Assembly: GCF_004214795.1 (NCBI RefSeq)
Contig: NZ_CP035928.1
Coordinates: 186,001 to 250,000 of the forward strand
Reading direction: 5' to 3'
Source of the DNA: Malaciobacter pacificus
GTDB lineage: Bacteria; Campylobacterota; Campylobacteria; Campylobacterales; Arcobacteraceae
DNA length: 64,000 bases
Shown here: positions 54,513-63,692 of the stretch, piece by piece
Position numbering within the stretch: the stretch's first letter is position 1
Layout: each line of letters begins with the position of its first letter
Notes under the pieces: model-generated
Seen by the model: the letters and a program-made list of their open reading frames with translations, nothing else
What the model was told of the DNA's origin: nothing
Database searches by the model: none
Position numbers and translations under genes: made by a program

Positions 54513-55589
54513 ATGAATGAAGATGGATTATTAGAACTTAGAAATAAACTTGATAGTATTGATAATGAGCTTTTAGCTTTAATTAATGAGAGAATGAAAA
54601 TTGTTCATCAAGTTGGTGCTTTAAAAGCAAAAAGTGGTGGAGCTATTTATAGACCTGAAAGAGAAAAAGCTATTATAGATAGACTTGAAAAACTAAATAA
54701 AGAATCAAATGGTTCTTTGAATAGAGCAGCTATTGAAGCACTATTTTTAGAAATATTTGCAATTTCAAGAAATATAGAACTTCCTGAAAATGTAGCATAT
54801 CTTGGACCTGAAGGAAGCTTTACACACCAAGCTGCTGAAGGTAGATTTGGTGCTATGAGTTCATATATTTCTATTAGTTCTATTAAGGGTATTTTTAGGG
54901 AAGTTAGTACAAAGAAAGCAAGGTTTGGTGTTGTTCCTATTGAAAACTCATCAAATGGAATAGTTACTGATACAATTAATTGTTTAAAACAATATGATTT
55001 AAAAATTATTGCAGAAGTAGTATTAGATATTCATCATACACTAGCAACTAATTGCGATAAAATCAAAGATATTAAAAGAATCTATTCAAAAGATATCGCC
55101 TTTGATCAATGTAGAAAATTCTTGGCAAATGTAGGGCTTGATGAAGTAGAACAAATACCTATTGAATCAACAACAAAAGCTGCGAAAATTGCAGTAGAAG
55201 AAGAAGGAAGTGCGGCTATTTGTCCACATGTTGGAGCAAAACTACACAATCTTCCTATTTTATTTGAAAATATTGAAGATACAGACAATAATAAAACAAG
55301 GTTTTTTATAATTAGTGACTTTGAAAATGCAAGTTCAGGAAATGATAAAACATCAATTTTAGTAAAATTTGCTGATAGACAGGGAGCTTTATTTGAATTT
55401 TTAAAAGATTTTAATGAAGCTGGAATTAATTTAACAAAGATTAAATCTCATATAGTAGAGGGAAATTCAATCTTCTTTATTGATTTTGATGGTCATAAAG
55501 ATGATGAAAATGTTAAAAATGTCCTATTAAAACACAGTGAAAATGTTAAAGTATTAGGATCATATGTAAAAGAAATAAACGATATTTAA
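54513..55589 (+). CDS. pheA: Bifunctional chorismate mutase / prephenate dehydratase
   Basis: Two steps of phenylalanine synthesis. 358 residues. N-terminal chorismate mutase (about 1-90: LRNKLDSIDNELLALINERM), prephenate dehydratase (about 96-270: VAYLGPEGSFTHQAAEGRFG, GVVPIENSSNGIVTDTINCL) and a C-terminal ACT domain (SILVKFADRQGALFEFLKDF, then ESR-like KIKSHIVEGNSIFFIDF) that should give feedback control by phenylalanine. It lies 15 bases after lysA and 14 before hisC. Confidence 0.95.
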   Translation: MNEDGLLELRNKLDSIDNELLALINERMKIVHQVGALKAKSGGAIYRPEREKAIIDRLEKLNKESNGSLNRAAIEALFLEIFAISRNIELPENVAYLGPEGSFTHQAAEGRFGAMSSYISISSIKGIFREVSTKKARFGVVPIENSSNGIVTDTINCLKQYDLKIIAEVVLDIHHTLATNCDKIKDIKRIYSKDIAFDQCRKFLANVGLDEVEQIPIESTTKAAKIAVEEEGSAAICPHVGAKLHNLPILFENIEDTDNNKTRFFIISDFENASSGNDKTSILVKFADRQGALFEFLKDFNEAGINLTKIKSHIVEGNSIFFIDFDGHKDDENVKNVLLKHSENVKVLGSYVKEINDI

Positions 55590-55603
55590 TATTAGGAAAA
55601 TAG

Positions 55604-56710
55604 ATGCAATTTAATAGTGTATTAGAAAACGTTACAACTTATGAAGCTGGTAAACCAATAGAGCTTGTAGTAAGAGAGTTTGGAGTTAATCCAAAAGATG
55701 TAATCAAATTAGCTTCAAATGAAAACCCATATGGAACAAGTCCAAAAGTAGTAGATAAGATTCAAGAATTAGCTAAAAATATGTTTATATATCCTGATGA
55801 TTCTATGTTTGAATTAAAAGAAGCACTAGCAAATAAATTTGATGTAACTAGTTCAAATGTAGTTATTGGTTCAGGTAGTGATCAAATATTAGAGTTTTGT
55901 GTTCATGCAAAATGTAATGAAAATTCAAAAATTTTAATGGCAAAAACAACATTTGCAATGTATGAAATTTATGGAAAACAAACAGGTTCTACTATTATTA
56001 AAACAGAGTCTGATACTCATAATTTAGAGCAATTTTCAAAACTTTATAAAGAGCATGGCGCAGATATAATTTTCTTATGTTTACCAAATAATCCATTAGG
56101 TGAATGTTTAGATAAAGATGATGTATATGAGTTTTTAGAAACAATTGATAGTGAAACATTAGTTGTAATTGATGGTGCTTATCAAGAGTATGCTTCTTTT
56201 AAAGATGAGAAAAAAAGAATAGTTCCAAAAAATTTAATTGAAACTTTCCCAAATTGTATCTATTTAGGAACTTTCTCTAAGGCATATGCTTTAGGTGGTA
56301 TGAGAGTTGGATATGGTATTGCTCAACCTGATATTATACAAACTTTATATAAATTAAGAGCTCCTTTTAATATTACAACTTTAACATTAGCAGCAGCTAT
56401 TGAAGCTTTAAAAGATGAAGAGTTTGTAAATGATTGCATTGCAAAAAACTTTGAAGAGATGCAAAGATATGAAGAGTATGCAAAAGCAAAAGGCTTTGAA
56501 TATATTGATTCATACACTAACTTTATTACTTTAAAGTTTGGGGATAAATATATCTCAAAACAAGTTGCACAAGAGTTATTACAAAAAGGTGTAATTGTAA
56601 GAGATTTAACTGGATATGGTGTAAATGCAATTAGAATAACTATCGGTACACAAGAACAAAATAGTAAAGTATTTGCTCAATTAGATGAAGTTTTAGAAAA
56701 ATTAAAATAA
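55604..56710 (+). CDS. hisC: Histidinol-phosphate aminotransferase
   Basis: PLP aminotransferase, 368 residues. [47 protein letters not shown] and the PLP Lys in [19 protein letters not shown] are diagnostic of the HisC subgroup. Placed after pheA, it may also transaminate aromatic precursors, a known side role of HisC-type enzymes in some bacteria. AGGAAAATAG precedes the ATG. Confidence 0.93.
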   Translation: MQFNSVLENVTTYEAGKPIELVVREFGVNPKDVIKLASNENPYGTSPKVVDKIQELAKNMFIYPDDSMFELKEALANKFDVTSSNVVIGSGSDQILEFCVHAKCNENSKILMAKTTFAMYEIYGKQTGSTIIKTESDTHNLEQFSKLYKEHGADIIFLCLPNNPLGECLDKDDVYEFLETIDSETLVVIDGAYQEYASFKDEKKRIVPKNLIETFPNCIYLGTFSKAYALGGMRVGYGIAQPDIIQTLYKLRAPFNITTLTLAAAIEALKDEEFVNDCIAKNFEEMQRYEEYAKAKGFEYIDSYTNFITLKFGDKYISKQVAQELLQKGVIVRDLTGYGVNAIRITIGTQEQNSKVFAQLDEVLEKLK

Positions 56711-56719
56711 AGATTGATT

Positions 56720-58528
56720 ATGAATATAGATGTAAAAGGAAAATCACAAAAAGAGTTAAAACAACTATCACAAGATATTAGAGATAGAATAATAGATGTT
56801 GTCTCAAGAAAAGGTGGACACTTTTCTTCAACACTTGGAGCAGTTGAATTAACTATAGGTATGCATTATGTCTTTGATGCATACAGTGATCCTTTTATAT
56901 TTGATGTTTCTCATCAATGTTATCCCCATAAATTATTGACTGATAGATGGGATGATTTTGAAACTATTAGACAATTTGGTGGATTAAGTGGATTTACAAA
57001 ACCAAATGAATCAGTTGCTGATTACTTTGTAGCTGGACATAGTTCTACTTCAATTTCACTTGCCGTAGGTGCAGCAAAATCTATAAAACTTAAAAATGAA
57101 TCTAGAGTTCCAGTTGTTATGATTGGTGATGGTTCTATGACAGCAGGTATGGTTTATGAAGCATTAAATGAGCTAGGTGATATTAAACTTCCTGTAGTAA
57201 TTATTTTAAATGATAATGAAATGTCAATTGCAAAACCTATTGGAGCAATTTCAAAATATTTATCAAAGATACTTGCTGGTAAATCATATCAAAGATTTAA
57301 AGGGAAGGTTGATAGTTTTATAAAGAAAAATATGCCAGAAGGAACTACATACATAGCAAAAAGAATGGAAGAAGCTATGAAGTTAATTACACCTGGAATT
57401 TTATTTGAAGAGATGGGTGTTGATTATATAGGACCAATAGATGGACACGATTTAGAAGAAGTTATTGATACATTACAAATTGCAAAAGATATGAATAAAC
57501 CTGTAATTGTTCATGCAAGAACAGTTAAAGGAAAAGGTTATAAAGTTGCAGAAGGTCAGCATGAACATTGGCATGGGGTGGGTCCATTTAATGTTGAAGA
57601 TGGTGCTTTTGTAAAAAAAGAGGCACCAAAAGCAGCAACTGCAGTTTTTGCTGATGCTTTAATTAATTTAGCTTCAAAACATGAAAATGTTGTTGGCGTA
57701 ACAGCTGCTATGCCAAGTGGAACAGGTATAAATAAACTAATGGATAAATTTCCTGATAGATTTTGGGATGTAGCAATTGCAGAACAACATGCAGTTACTT
57801 CAATGGCAGCAATGGCAAAAGAGGGTTTTAAGCCATTTATTACAATTTATTCAACTTTTTTACAAAGAGGCTTTGATCAAATAATTCATGATGTATGTCT
57901 AATGGATTTACCAGTAGTATTTGCAATGGATAGAGCTGGAATTGTAGGAAATGATGGTGAAACACACCAAGGGGCTTTTGATATTTCTTATTTAAGATTT
58001 ATTCCAAATATGATTCTGTTTGCTCCAAGAGATAATAAAACTTTAGAGTTAGGTTTAGATTTTGCTTATAAGTTAAAAAGCCCAAGTGCTATTAGATATC
58101 CAAGAGGTGCATTTAGTGAACTTGAGTATCCTTCAACTGCTTTTGAGCTTGGAAAGGCAGAAATTTTAAAAGAGGGTAGTTCTAAAAAACTATTTATTGG
58201 TTATGGTGCGGGGGTTAGTAGAGCAATAAATACAGAAGCTTTACATAGTGAAGATATTACTATTTTAGATCTAAGATTCGTAAAACCAATAGATAAAAAA
58301 ACTTTAGTTGAGTTATCTTCTAAATATGATGATTGGTATGTATTTAGTGATTCTCAAAAACAAGGTGGAGTAGGAAGTGCCATATTAGAAGTTTTAAATG
58401 AAGAAAATGTTAAAAATGTTAATTTAAAATCTTTTGAATATGAAGATATTTTTATTGATCATGGTGATACAAAAAAGGTTGAAGAGTCACTAGGTTTACT
58501 TCCTGAACAATTAGTAAAAGCTATCTAA
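56720..58528 (+). CDS. dxs: 1-deoxy-D-xylulose-5-phosphate synthase
   Basis: Thiamine-diphosphate enzyme condensing pyruvate and glyceraldehyde-3-phosphate; it feeds isoprenoid, thiamine and pyridoxal synthesis. About 602 residues. HFSSTLGAVELTIGMHYVFD, the ThDP motif GDGSMTAGMVYEALNELGD closing with NDNEMSIAKP, HARTVKGKGYKVAE and DIAEQHAVTSMAAMA-type VAIAEQHAVTSMAAMAKEGF are present. The ATG at 56720 is preferred to the TTG at 56714. It is the last gene of the lysA unit. Confidence 0.96.
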   Translation: MNIDVKGKSQKELKQLSQDIRDRIIDVVSRKGGHFSSTLGAVELTIGMHYVFDAYSDPFIFDVSHQCYPHKLLTDRWDDFETIRQFGGLSGFTKPNESVADYFVAGHSSTSISLAVGAAKSIKLKNESRVPVVMIGDGSMTAGMVYEALNELGDIKLPVVIILNDNEMSIAKPIGAISKYLSKILAGKSYQRFKGKVDSFIKKNMPEGTTYIAKRMEEAMKLITPGILFEEMGVDYIGPIDGHDLEEVIDTLQIAKDMNKPVIVHARTVKGKGYKVAEGQHEHWHGVGPFNVEDGAFVKKEAPKAATAVFADALINLASKHENVVGVTAAMPSGTGINKLMDKFPDRFWDVAIAEQHAVTSMAAMAKEGFKPFITIYSTFLQRGFDQIIHDVCLMDLPVVFAMDRAGIVGNDGETHQGAFDISYLRFIPNMILFAPRDNKTLELGLDFAYKLKSPSAIRYPRGAFSELEYPSTAFELGKAEILKEGSSKKLFIGYGAGVSRAINTEALHSEDITILDLRFVKPIDKKTLVELSSKYDDWYVFSDSQKQGGVGSAILEVLNEENVKNVNLKSFEYEDIFIDHGDTKKVEESLGLLPEQLVKAI

Positions 58529-58580
58529 ATCTTAATTAAATAATTTTCTAAAAAATCAATTCTAATTTTTACTTATAAAT

Positions 58581-58607
58581 ATAATAGGATATTTTTTATC
58601 CTATTAT
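58581..58607 (+). terminator. Hairpin after dxs
   Basis: Eleven-base stem ATAATAGGATA / TATCCTATTAT with loop TTTTT, 52 bases past dxs. There is no T-run after it, so termination strength is uncertain. Confidence 0.55.
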
Positions 58608-58612
58608 ATTCC

Positions 58613-58630
58613 CTTAAATACGTATTTAAG
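58613..58630. promoter_or_regulatory. 18-base perfect palindrome upstream of the peroxidase gene
   Basis: CTTAAATACGTATTTAAG, centred about 130 bases before the cytochrome c peroxidase ATG, in a 224-base spacer that otherwise is almost pure A+T. Shape and size fit a dimeric regulator such as a CRP/FNR-family or Fur/PerR-type protein; the sequence matches none of their standard boxes that I know. A partial echo (CTTAAATAT) follows at 58642. Confidence 0.5.
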
Positions 58631-58752
58631 ATATTTTTACTCTTAAATATTATAACTTATGCTTATAATAAAATAAAAAATATTAAAGAAAATTAATTTT
58701 TATTTAATAATTATTATCCTAAAATATTTATATAACACAAAAAGGAGATCAT

Positions 58753-59778
58753 ATGAAATTAGTAGTTTCATTAGCAGTATGTTTAATAAGTGCCGGTTCT
58801 GTTTTCGCAAGTTCTTCATTAATTCAAAAAGCAAAAAATAGTAGATTAGAAGCAATTCCAGCTACGCAAGAAGCTTTAATGAAGTTAATTGATGATAAAA
58901 ATGACCCAATTACAAAAGAGAAAGTTGAATTAGGTAAAAAACTTTATTTTGACCCAAGAATGTCAAAAAGCGGACTTATATCTTGTAATACTTGTCATAA
59001 CTTAGGATTAGGTGGAGCAGATGGAATTCCTGCTGCTATTGGACATGGTTGGACAGCAAATCCTCATCATTTAAACTCACCAACAGTTTATAACTCAGTA
59101 TTTTTCAAAGCACAGTTTTGGGATGGTAGAAGTCCTCACTTAGCAGACCAAGCTCAAGGTCCAGTTCAAGCAGGTCCAGAAATGGCTGCACCTCCAAAAC
59201 TTGTAGAAGATAGAATTAATTCAATTGCTGAGTATGTACAAGAGTTTAAAGGTGCATATGGTGATGATGTAAAAATTGATTTTGAAAAAATTACTGCAAC
59301 TATTGCAACATTTGAAAAAACTTTAGTGACTCCATCAAAATTTGATGACTTTTTAAATGGAGATGAAAATGCATTAAATAAAGAAGAGAAAGAGGGATTA
59401 GTAACGTTTATTGATAAAGGTTGTACTTCATGTCACTCAGGAATTGCTTTAGGTGGAACTATGCAACCATTCCAAATTGCTGCTAAATATAAGTTTACAA
59501 ATGTAGGTGATTTTAAAGGTGATGAAAATGGTATGGTAAAAACACCAACACTTAGAAATATCACTGAAACAGCACCATACTTCCATAATGGACAAATCTG
59601 GTCATTAAGTGAAGCAGTTAAAGAGATGGGTTCTACTCAATTAGGTATTAAAATAGATGATAATGATGCAGCTAAGATTGTAACATTCTTAAAAGCATTA
59701 AAAGGTGATAAACCTGAAATCATTTATCCACAATTACCAGAGTCTTCTATAAATACTCCAAAACCATCAGCAAACTAA
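58753..59778 (+). CDS. Di-haem cytochrome c peroxidase (CcpA/MauG family)
   Basis: Periplasmic enzyme reducing hydrogen peroxide with electrons from small c-type cytochromes. 341 residues. Signal peptide MKLVVSLAVCLISAGSVFA; high-spin haem site SCNTCH in SKSGLISCNTCHNLGLGG and second haem site GCTSCHSG; MVKTPTLRNITETAPYFHNG supplies the distal methionine region. Length and motif spacing match bacterial CCPs. AAAAGGAGAT precedes the ATG. Single-gene unit with its own long spacer and palindrome, so independent regulation by oxygen or peroxide is likely. Confidence 0.93.
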   Translation: MKLVVSLAVCLISAGSVFASSSLIQKAKNSRLEAIPATQEALMKLIDDKNDPITKEKVELGKKLYFDPRMSKSGLISCNTCHNLGLGGADGIPAAIGHGWTANPHHLNSPTVYNSVFFKAQFWDGRSPHLADQAQGPVQAGPEMAAPPKLVEDRINSIAEYVQEFKGAYGDDVKIDFEKITATIATFEKTLVTPSKFDDFLNGDENALNKEEKEGLVTFIDKGCTSCHSGIALGGTMQPFQIAAKYKFTNVGDFKGDENGMVKTPTLRNITETAPYFHNGQIWSLSEAVKEMGSTQLGIKIDDNDAAKIVTFLKALKGDKPEIIYPQLPESSINTPKPSAN

Positions 59779-59806
59779 TAATCTAAGAGCTTAGTCTCTT
59801 AGATTA
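59779..59806. terminator. Bidirectional terminator between peroxidase and maf
   Basis: Stem TAATCTAAGAG / CTCTTAGATTA with loop CTTAGT, immediately after the peroxidase stop and 5 bases before the convergent maf stop. Confidence 0.85.
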
Positions 59807-59810
59807 AATG

Positions 59811-60359
59811 TTATTTAAGTATCATTTTAAGTTTTTCTACACATAATCCCATAGCAGTACTTTCATATCCTTTTACACTTTTTATATATGGTTTGCAAAA
59901 GCCTTCAACCATTATAGCTCCTGCTTTTCCCATACATTCACCACTAGATATATACTCATCCATATGTGTCTTGTCAAATGGTACAAATTTGTAAGTAGTA
60001 ATAGAAATATCAATATATTCCATTTTTTTTGATTTATAAATCATACAAGTTATAACTGATGTTTTATTACCACTTTGTAACTCTAACATTCTTCTTGCAT
60101 CATCTAAATCTTTTGCTTTTCTAAGTAGTTCACCATTACAAGTTACTACTGAATCAGCTACCAATAGGGGCATATCTTCTACGCCATATTTTTTATATAA
60201 TTCTTCAAATTTACCTTTTGTAGCTTCATAGCAAAAAGATTTAGGATTTGTTGTTTTAATTGAGTCTTCATCAAAGTTTCCACCATTTTGAATAAACTCT
60301 ATTCCATTGTCTTTTAATATCTTTGCCCGAGTTGGGGAGTTCGAACCAAGTCTAATCAA
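59811..60359 (-). CDS. maf: Maf-family nucleotide pyrophosphatase
   Basis: Hydrolyses non-canonical or modified nucleoside triphosphates, a house-cleaning role. 182 residues. It starts MIRLGSNSPTRAKILKDNGI (family S.SPRR..LL...G), with the catalytic Asp in LLVADSVVTCNGELLRKAKD and the closing GKAGAIMVEGFCKPYI segment (family YkdKAGgYgIQG). The YhdE/YceF/YhdE subgroup cannot be decided here. Divergent from panE. Confidence 0.88.
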   Translation of the reverse strand: MIRLGSNSPTRAKILKDNGIEFIQNGGNFDEDSIKTTNPKSFCYEATKGKFEELYKKYGVEDMPLLVADSVVTCNGELLRKAKDLDDARRMLELQSGNKTSVITCMIYKSKKMEYIDISITTYKFVPFDKTHMDEYISSGECMGKAGAIMVEGFCKPYIKSVKGYESTAMGLCVEKLKMILK

Positions 60360-60396
60360 TAAAAGTCCTTTTTATTTGAATTATACTCAATTTGTA

Positions 60397-60402
60397 TATA
60401 AT
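60397..60402 (+). promoter_or_regulatory. -10 element upstream of panE
   Basis: TATAAT in TTTGTATATAATACGCC, 41 bases before the panE ATG, with TTGAAT 15 bases further upstream as a poor -35. Confidence 0.45.
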
Positions 60403-60443
60403 ACGCCTTTTAAAAGATTTAATAAGATTTTAGGATAGATAAA

Positions 60444-61400
60444 ATGAATATAGTAGTAATAGGCGCAGGTGGAATAGGTGCTTTTTATGGAATGATTTTA
60501 CATAGTGTTGGATGTAATGTTAAATTTATAGCAAGAAATGAAAACTTAAAATATTTAAAACAAAATGCTATGAAGGTAACTCATCCAAATTATGTTATTG
60601 AAGATAAAATAGATACATATAGTATAGAAGAGTTCGTGGATAATTTTAAGCCTGATGATATTGATGCAGTTATAATTGCTACAAAATCAATGAGCACAAA
60701 GTCAATAAGCGAAGTTCTTGCAAACTGGACTAAGGATGTAAAAAAGATACCTTATTTTATATCACTACAAAATGGTGTTGAAAATGAAGATGTGATGGAA
60801 AAGTATTACAATAAAGATTATGTAATAGGTGGATTAACTAGACTTATAGTTTCTCATACAGTTTCTTTAGGTCATGTTCACTGCTCAGGAGAAGTGCAGA
60901 CTTTAATTGGAGCACTTTATCCAAATGAGAAGAATAGTGCATTTTTAGAAAAGTTAAAAAGCTATTTAGACAAAACGCAAACAACAACTATAATATGTGA
61001 AAATATTAGATTAGAGTTATGGAATAAGTTAATTATAAATAATGGTGTAAATCCTATTTGTGCATTATTACTAGAAGAATCAGGTCCTTTAATAAGACAT
61101 CAAAAAACTTCAAAGATAATTGAAGGTCTTATGAAAGAAGCAGCACTTGCTTCAAATGCAGTTGGAGTAAATTTAACACAAGACGATGCACAAAAGATGT
61201 TTGAACTTATGACAAACTTTCAATCAGTTAAACCATCTATGTGGGTTGATTTAGAAAACAGTAGGGATTTAGAACTTGAAGATATTTGTGGTGTAGTTAT
61301 AAAAAACTGTGAAAAGCAAGGTTTCGATGCACCATATACAAGAAGTGTATCAACTATATTAGAGTTTTTATACAATAGAAAAAGAGGAATAGAAAACTAA
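60444..61400 (+). CDS. panE: 2-dehydropantoate 2-reductase
   Basis: NADPH-dependent ketopantoate reductase of pantothenate/CoA synthesis, 318 residues. Rossmann start MNIVVIGAGGIGAFYGMILH, IIATKSMSTKSI, SLQNGVENEDV, and the C-terminal ELWNKLIINNGVNPICALLL where the catalytic Lys and Asn lie. The panE/ketopantoate reductase family also contains enzymes with other substrates, so specificity is probable, not certain. It is followed directly by the EamA transporter gene. Confidence 0.9.
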   Translation: MNIVVIGAGGIGAFYGMILHSVGCNVKFIARNENLKYLKQNAMKVTHPNYVIEDKIDTYSIEEFVDNFKPDDIDAVIIATKSMSTKSISEVLANWTKDVKKIPYFISLQNGVENEDVMEKYYNKDYVIGGLTRLIVSHTVSLGHVHCSGEVQTLIGALYPNEKNSAFLEKLKSYLDKTQTTTIICENIRLELWNKLIINNGVNPICALLLEESGPLIRHQKTSKIIEGLMKEAALASNAVGVNLTQDDAQKMFELMTNFQSVKPSMWVDLENSRDLELEDICGVVIKNCEKQGFDAPYTRSVSTILEFLYNRKRGIEN

Positions 61401-62288
61401 ATGCAATATTATGTTTTATTACTTCTTACAGTACTTTTTTGGTCGGGAAATTTTATTGTAGGGAGATATATTTCAAGTGAAATATCTCCTATGGAGTTAT
61501 CTTTTTATAGATGGTTTATAGTATTAGTTATACTATTACCTTTTTTTATATTCCATTTTAAAAATATTATGCAGGTATTTAAAAAACAGTATTTAAATAT
61601 CATACTATTAGGTGCATTAAGTGTTACAGGGTTTAATACTTTTTTATACTATGGATTGCAAACAACCACTGCTACAAATGCATTGTTGATTAATTCCTCA
61701 ACACCAATATTTATAATACTATTTTCAGCCCTAATTTTAAAAACAACTATGAGTAAAGTTCAATGGCTAGGAATTGTACTTTCTACTTTTGGTGTAGTTT
61801 ATTTAATATTAAAAGGTGAAATTGACCATTTTTTTGACTTAACATTTACAAGTGGAGATTTATGGATAATAGCTGCTTGTATTGATTGGGCTTTATATTC
61901 AGTATTATTGAAATTTAAACCAAAAGAGTTAAATGCCTTTGAGTTTTTAACTGTTACGACTATTATTGGTGTTGTAATTATATATGGAGTATTTTTATAT
62001 CAAGGATATAGTTTCTCTTTTGATTTTGTAAAAAATGATGATGTCTTATACTCAATGATTTATATAGTTATATTCCCTTCACTATTATCATTTTATTTTT
62101 GGAATATTTCAACACCTCAAGTTGGGGCAAATAAAGCAGGGCAATTTGCTCATATAATGCCAATTTCAGGTGCAGCACTTGCATATATTTTTCTTGATGA
62201 GGTATTATATTTTTATCATTTAATTGGACTTATATTAATTTTTCTTGGTATTTATTTATCAATTTTTTATAAAAGAAAAGTATTTTAA
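61401..62288 (+). CDS. EamA/DMT-family transporter
   Basis: 295 residues with ten hydrophobic segments in two EamA repeats; the first repeat begins LLLTVLFWSGNFIVGRYIS, the second GDLWIIAACIDWALYSVLL, each ending with the family's GIxLIxxGV-like segment (WLGIVLSTFGVVYLILKG and LIGLILIFLGIYLSIFYK). Drug/metabolite transporters usually export small metabolites; the substrate is unknown. The ATG at 61401 is one base after panE ends, so the two are co-translated; the next, broken gene follows at once. Confidence 0.9.
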   Translation: MQYYVLLLLTVLFWSGNFIVGRYISSEISPMELSFYRWFIVLVILLPFFIFHFKNIMQVFKKQYLNIILLGALSVTGFNTFLYYGLQTTTATNALLINSSTPIFIILFSALILKTTMSKVQWLGIVLSTFGVVYLILKGEIDHFFDLTFTSGDLWIIAACIDWALYSVLLKFKPKELNAFEFLTVTTIIGVVIIYGVFLYQGYSFSFDFVKNDDVLYSMIYIVIFPSLLSFYFWNISTPQVGANKAGQFAHIMPISGAALAYIFLDEVLYFYHLIGLILIFLGIYLSIFYKRKVF

Positions 62289-63571
62289 ATGCAAAAAATC
62301 TCTGGGGTTTTAATATTTTTATCTTTTATAACAACTTTATATTTTTATTTTTTCCAAAATGATTTTTTAATCATTTCTGGAATATTAGCTTGGAGTGCAT
62401 TTATAATACTTTTTACTTCACTAAAAAGTAAAAAACTACTCTTGTTATTCTTTTTTTATTAAGTATAGTTGCTTTAATTTATTCATATATAAATAGCTAT
62501 GAAATAAACTTTATCAAGCTTTTTACAGTAAATCAATATTTATTAACTCTTTTAATTGGTGTTGGTTTTTTAAGATTGATTGCCACACCAAAAAATGAAA
62601 ATTTAAAAGATTTACCAAAGGGAAAAGGTTCATTTATTAGAACATATATGGGGGTTCATTTCTTTGGTTCGGTTATAAATATGTCATCATTACTATTGGT
62701 TGCTGATAAAATGTATAAAAAAGCAAAACTTAGTGATGCACAGATTGTTTTATTAACTAGAGCTTTCTCTTCAGATGCTTATTGGTCACCATTTTTTGTT
62801 GCTTTTGCAGCAGCTATTACTTATGCTCCAAATTTAGATACACATATAATCATCATAAATGGTCTTTTCTTAGTATTGATTGGTTTTATGTTCACTTTCT
62901 ATGAAATTACAAAAAATGATAGATTTGAGTTAGAAAACTTTAGAGGATATCCCATTGCTTTAGAGACATTAGTTCTTCCTTTTTCTTTAGCTTTTTTAGT
63001 TTTACTTACAAACTATTTTGTTAAAGATTTAAAGGTAATTGTGTTAATTGCTCTATTTTCCCTTATCTTAGCTTTTTTTGTTTTACCAATTAAAAAAGGA
63101 ATAAATAAATCAATTAATATATTTAAAAGTCATATTTTAGAAGAGTTACCAAAAATGAAAGTGGAGATGTCACTATTTTTGATTGCTGGAATGTTTGGTA
63201 TTTCAATTAGTTCAATTTTATTTGGAATAGGAATAGAATTACCCTTTGAGAAATTTGATTGGATCATTGCTTCAATATTTTTAGCTCTTTTTATAATTTT
63301 AGGTTTTGTTGGAATTCATCCAATAATATCTATTGCAATTGTAGGAGAGTTTTTAAGTGGAGTTAATCATACTCTTTTAGCGGTTGCTTTTTTAATGTCT
63401 TGGGCAACAACAGTTTCAACTTCACCATTTAGTGGTTTAAATTTAACAATAGTTTCAAGGTATACTTTAGATTCTAAAAGAGTATTTAAATTAAATATTA
63501 TTTATGCAATAAAAATGTATTTTGTTTCAGTATTTTGTTTATATTGTTTATCAAAATATTTAGGGATTTAA
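62289..63571 (+). pseudogene. Polytopic membrane transporter gene broken by a T7-tract frameshift
   Basis: The frame opens at the ATG at 62289 (MQKISGVLIFLSFITTLYFY) but stops at 62462 after KKLLLLFFFY. From the T-run at 62451-62457 onward another frame continues without a stop through SIVALIYSY and IGVGFLRLIATPKN to 63571. One extra T in the run of seven would join both into one protein of about 427 residues with ten or more membrane segments, including GKGSFIRTYMGVHFFGSVIN, SSDAYWSPFFVAFAAAITYA and a closing SWATTVSTSPFSGLNLTI, a discontinuous helix pattern as in ion-coupled carriers. The family is not recognised. It could be a true pseudogene, a slippery-tract on/off gene, or a sequencing error. 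It follows the EamA gene directly. Confidence 0.8.
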
Positions 63572-63692
63572 AAAATCATATAAATTTCATACGATTAAAT
63601 TATAATTACATTAATAGGTAGATGCATGTCTCATTTATATCCTTTCTGCTTCCTAATTTTGAATAAGATAAGCTGCATTTACCTTTTGTAAT

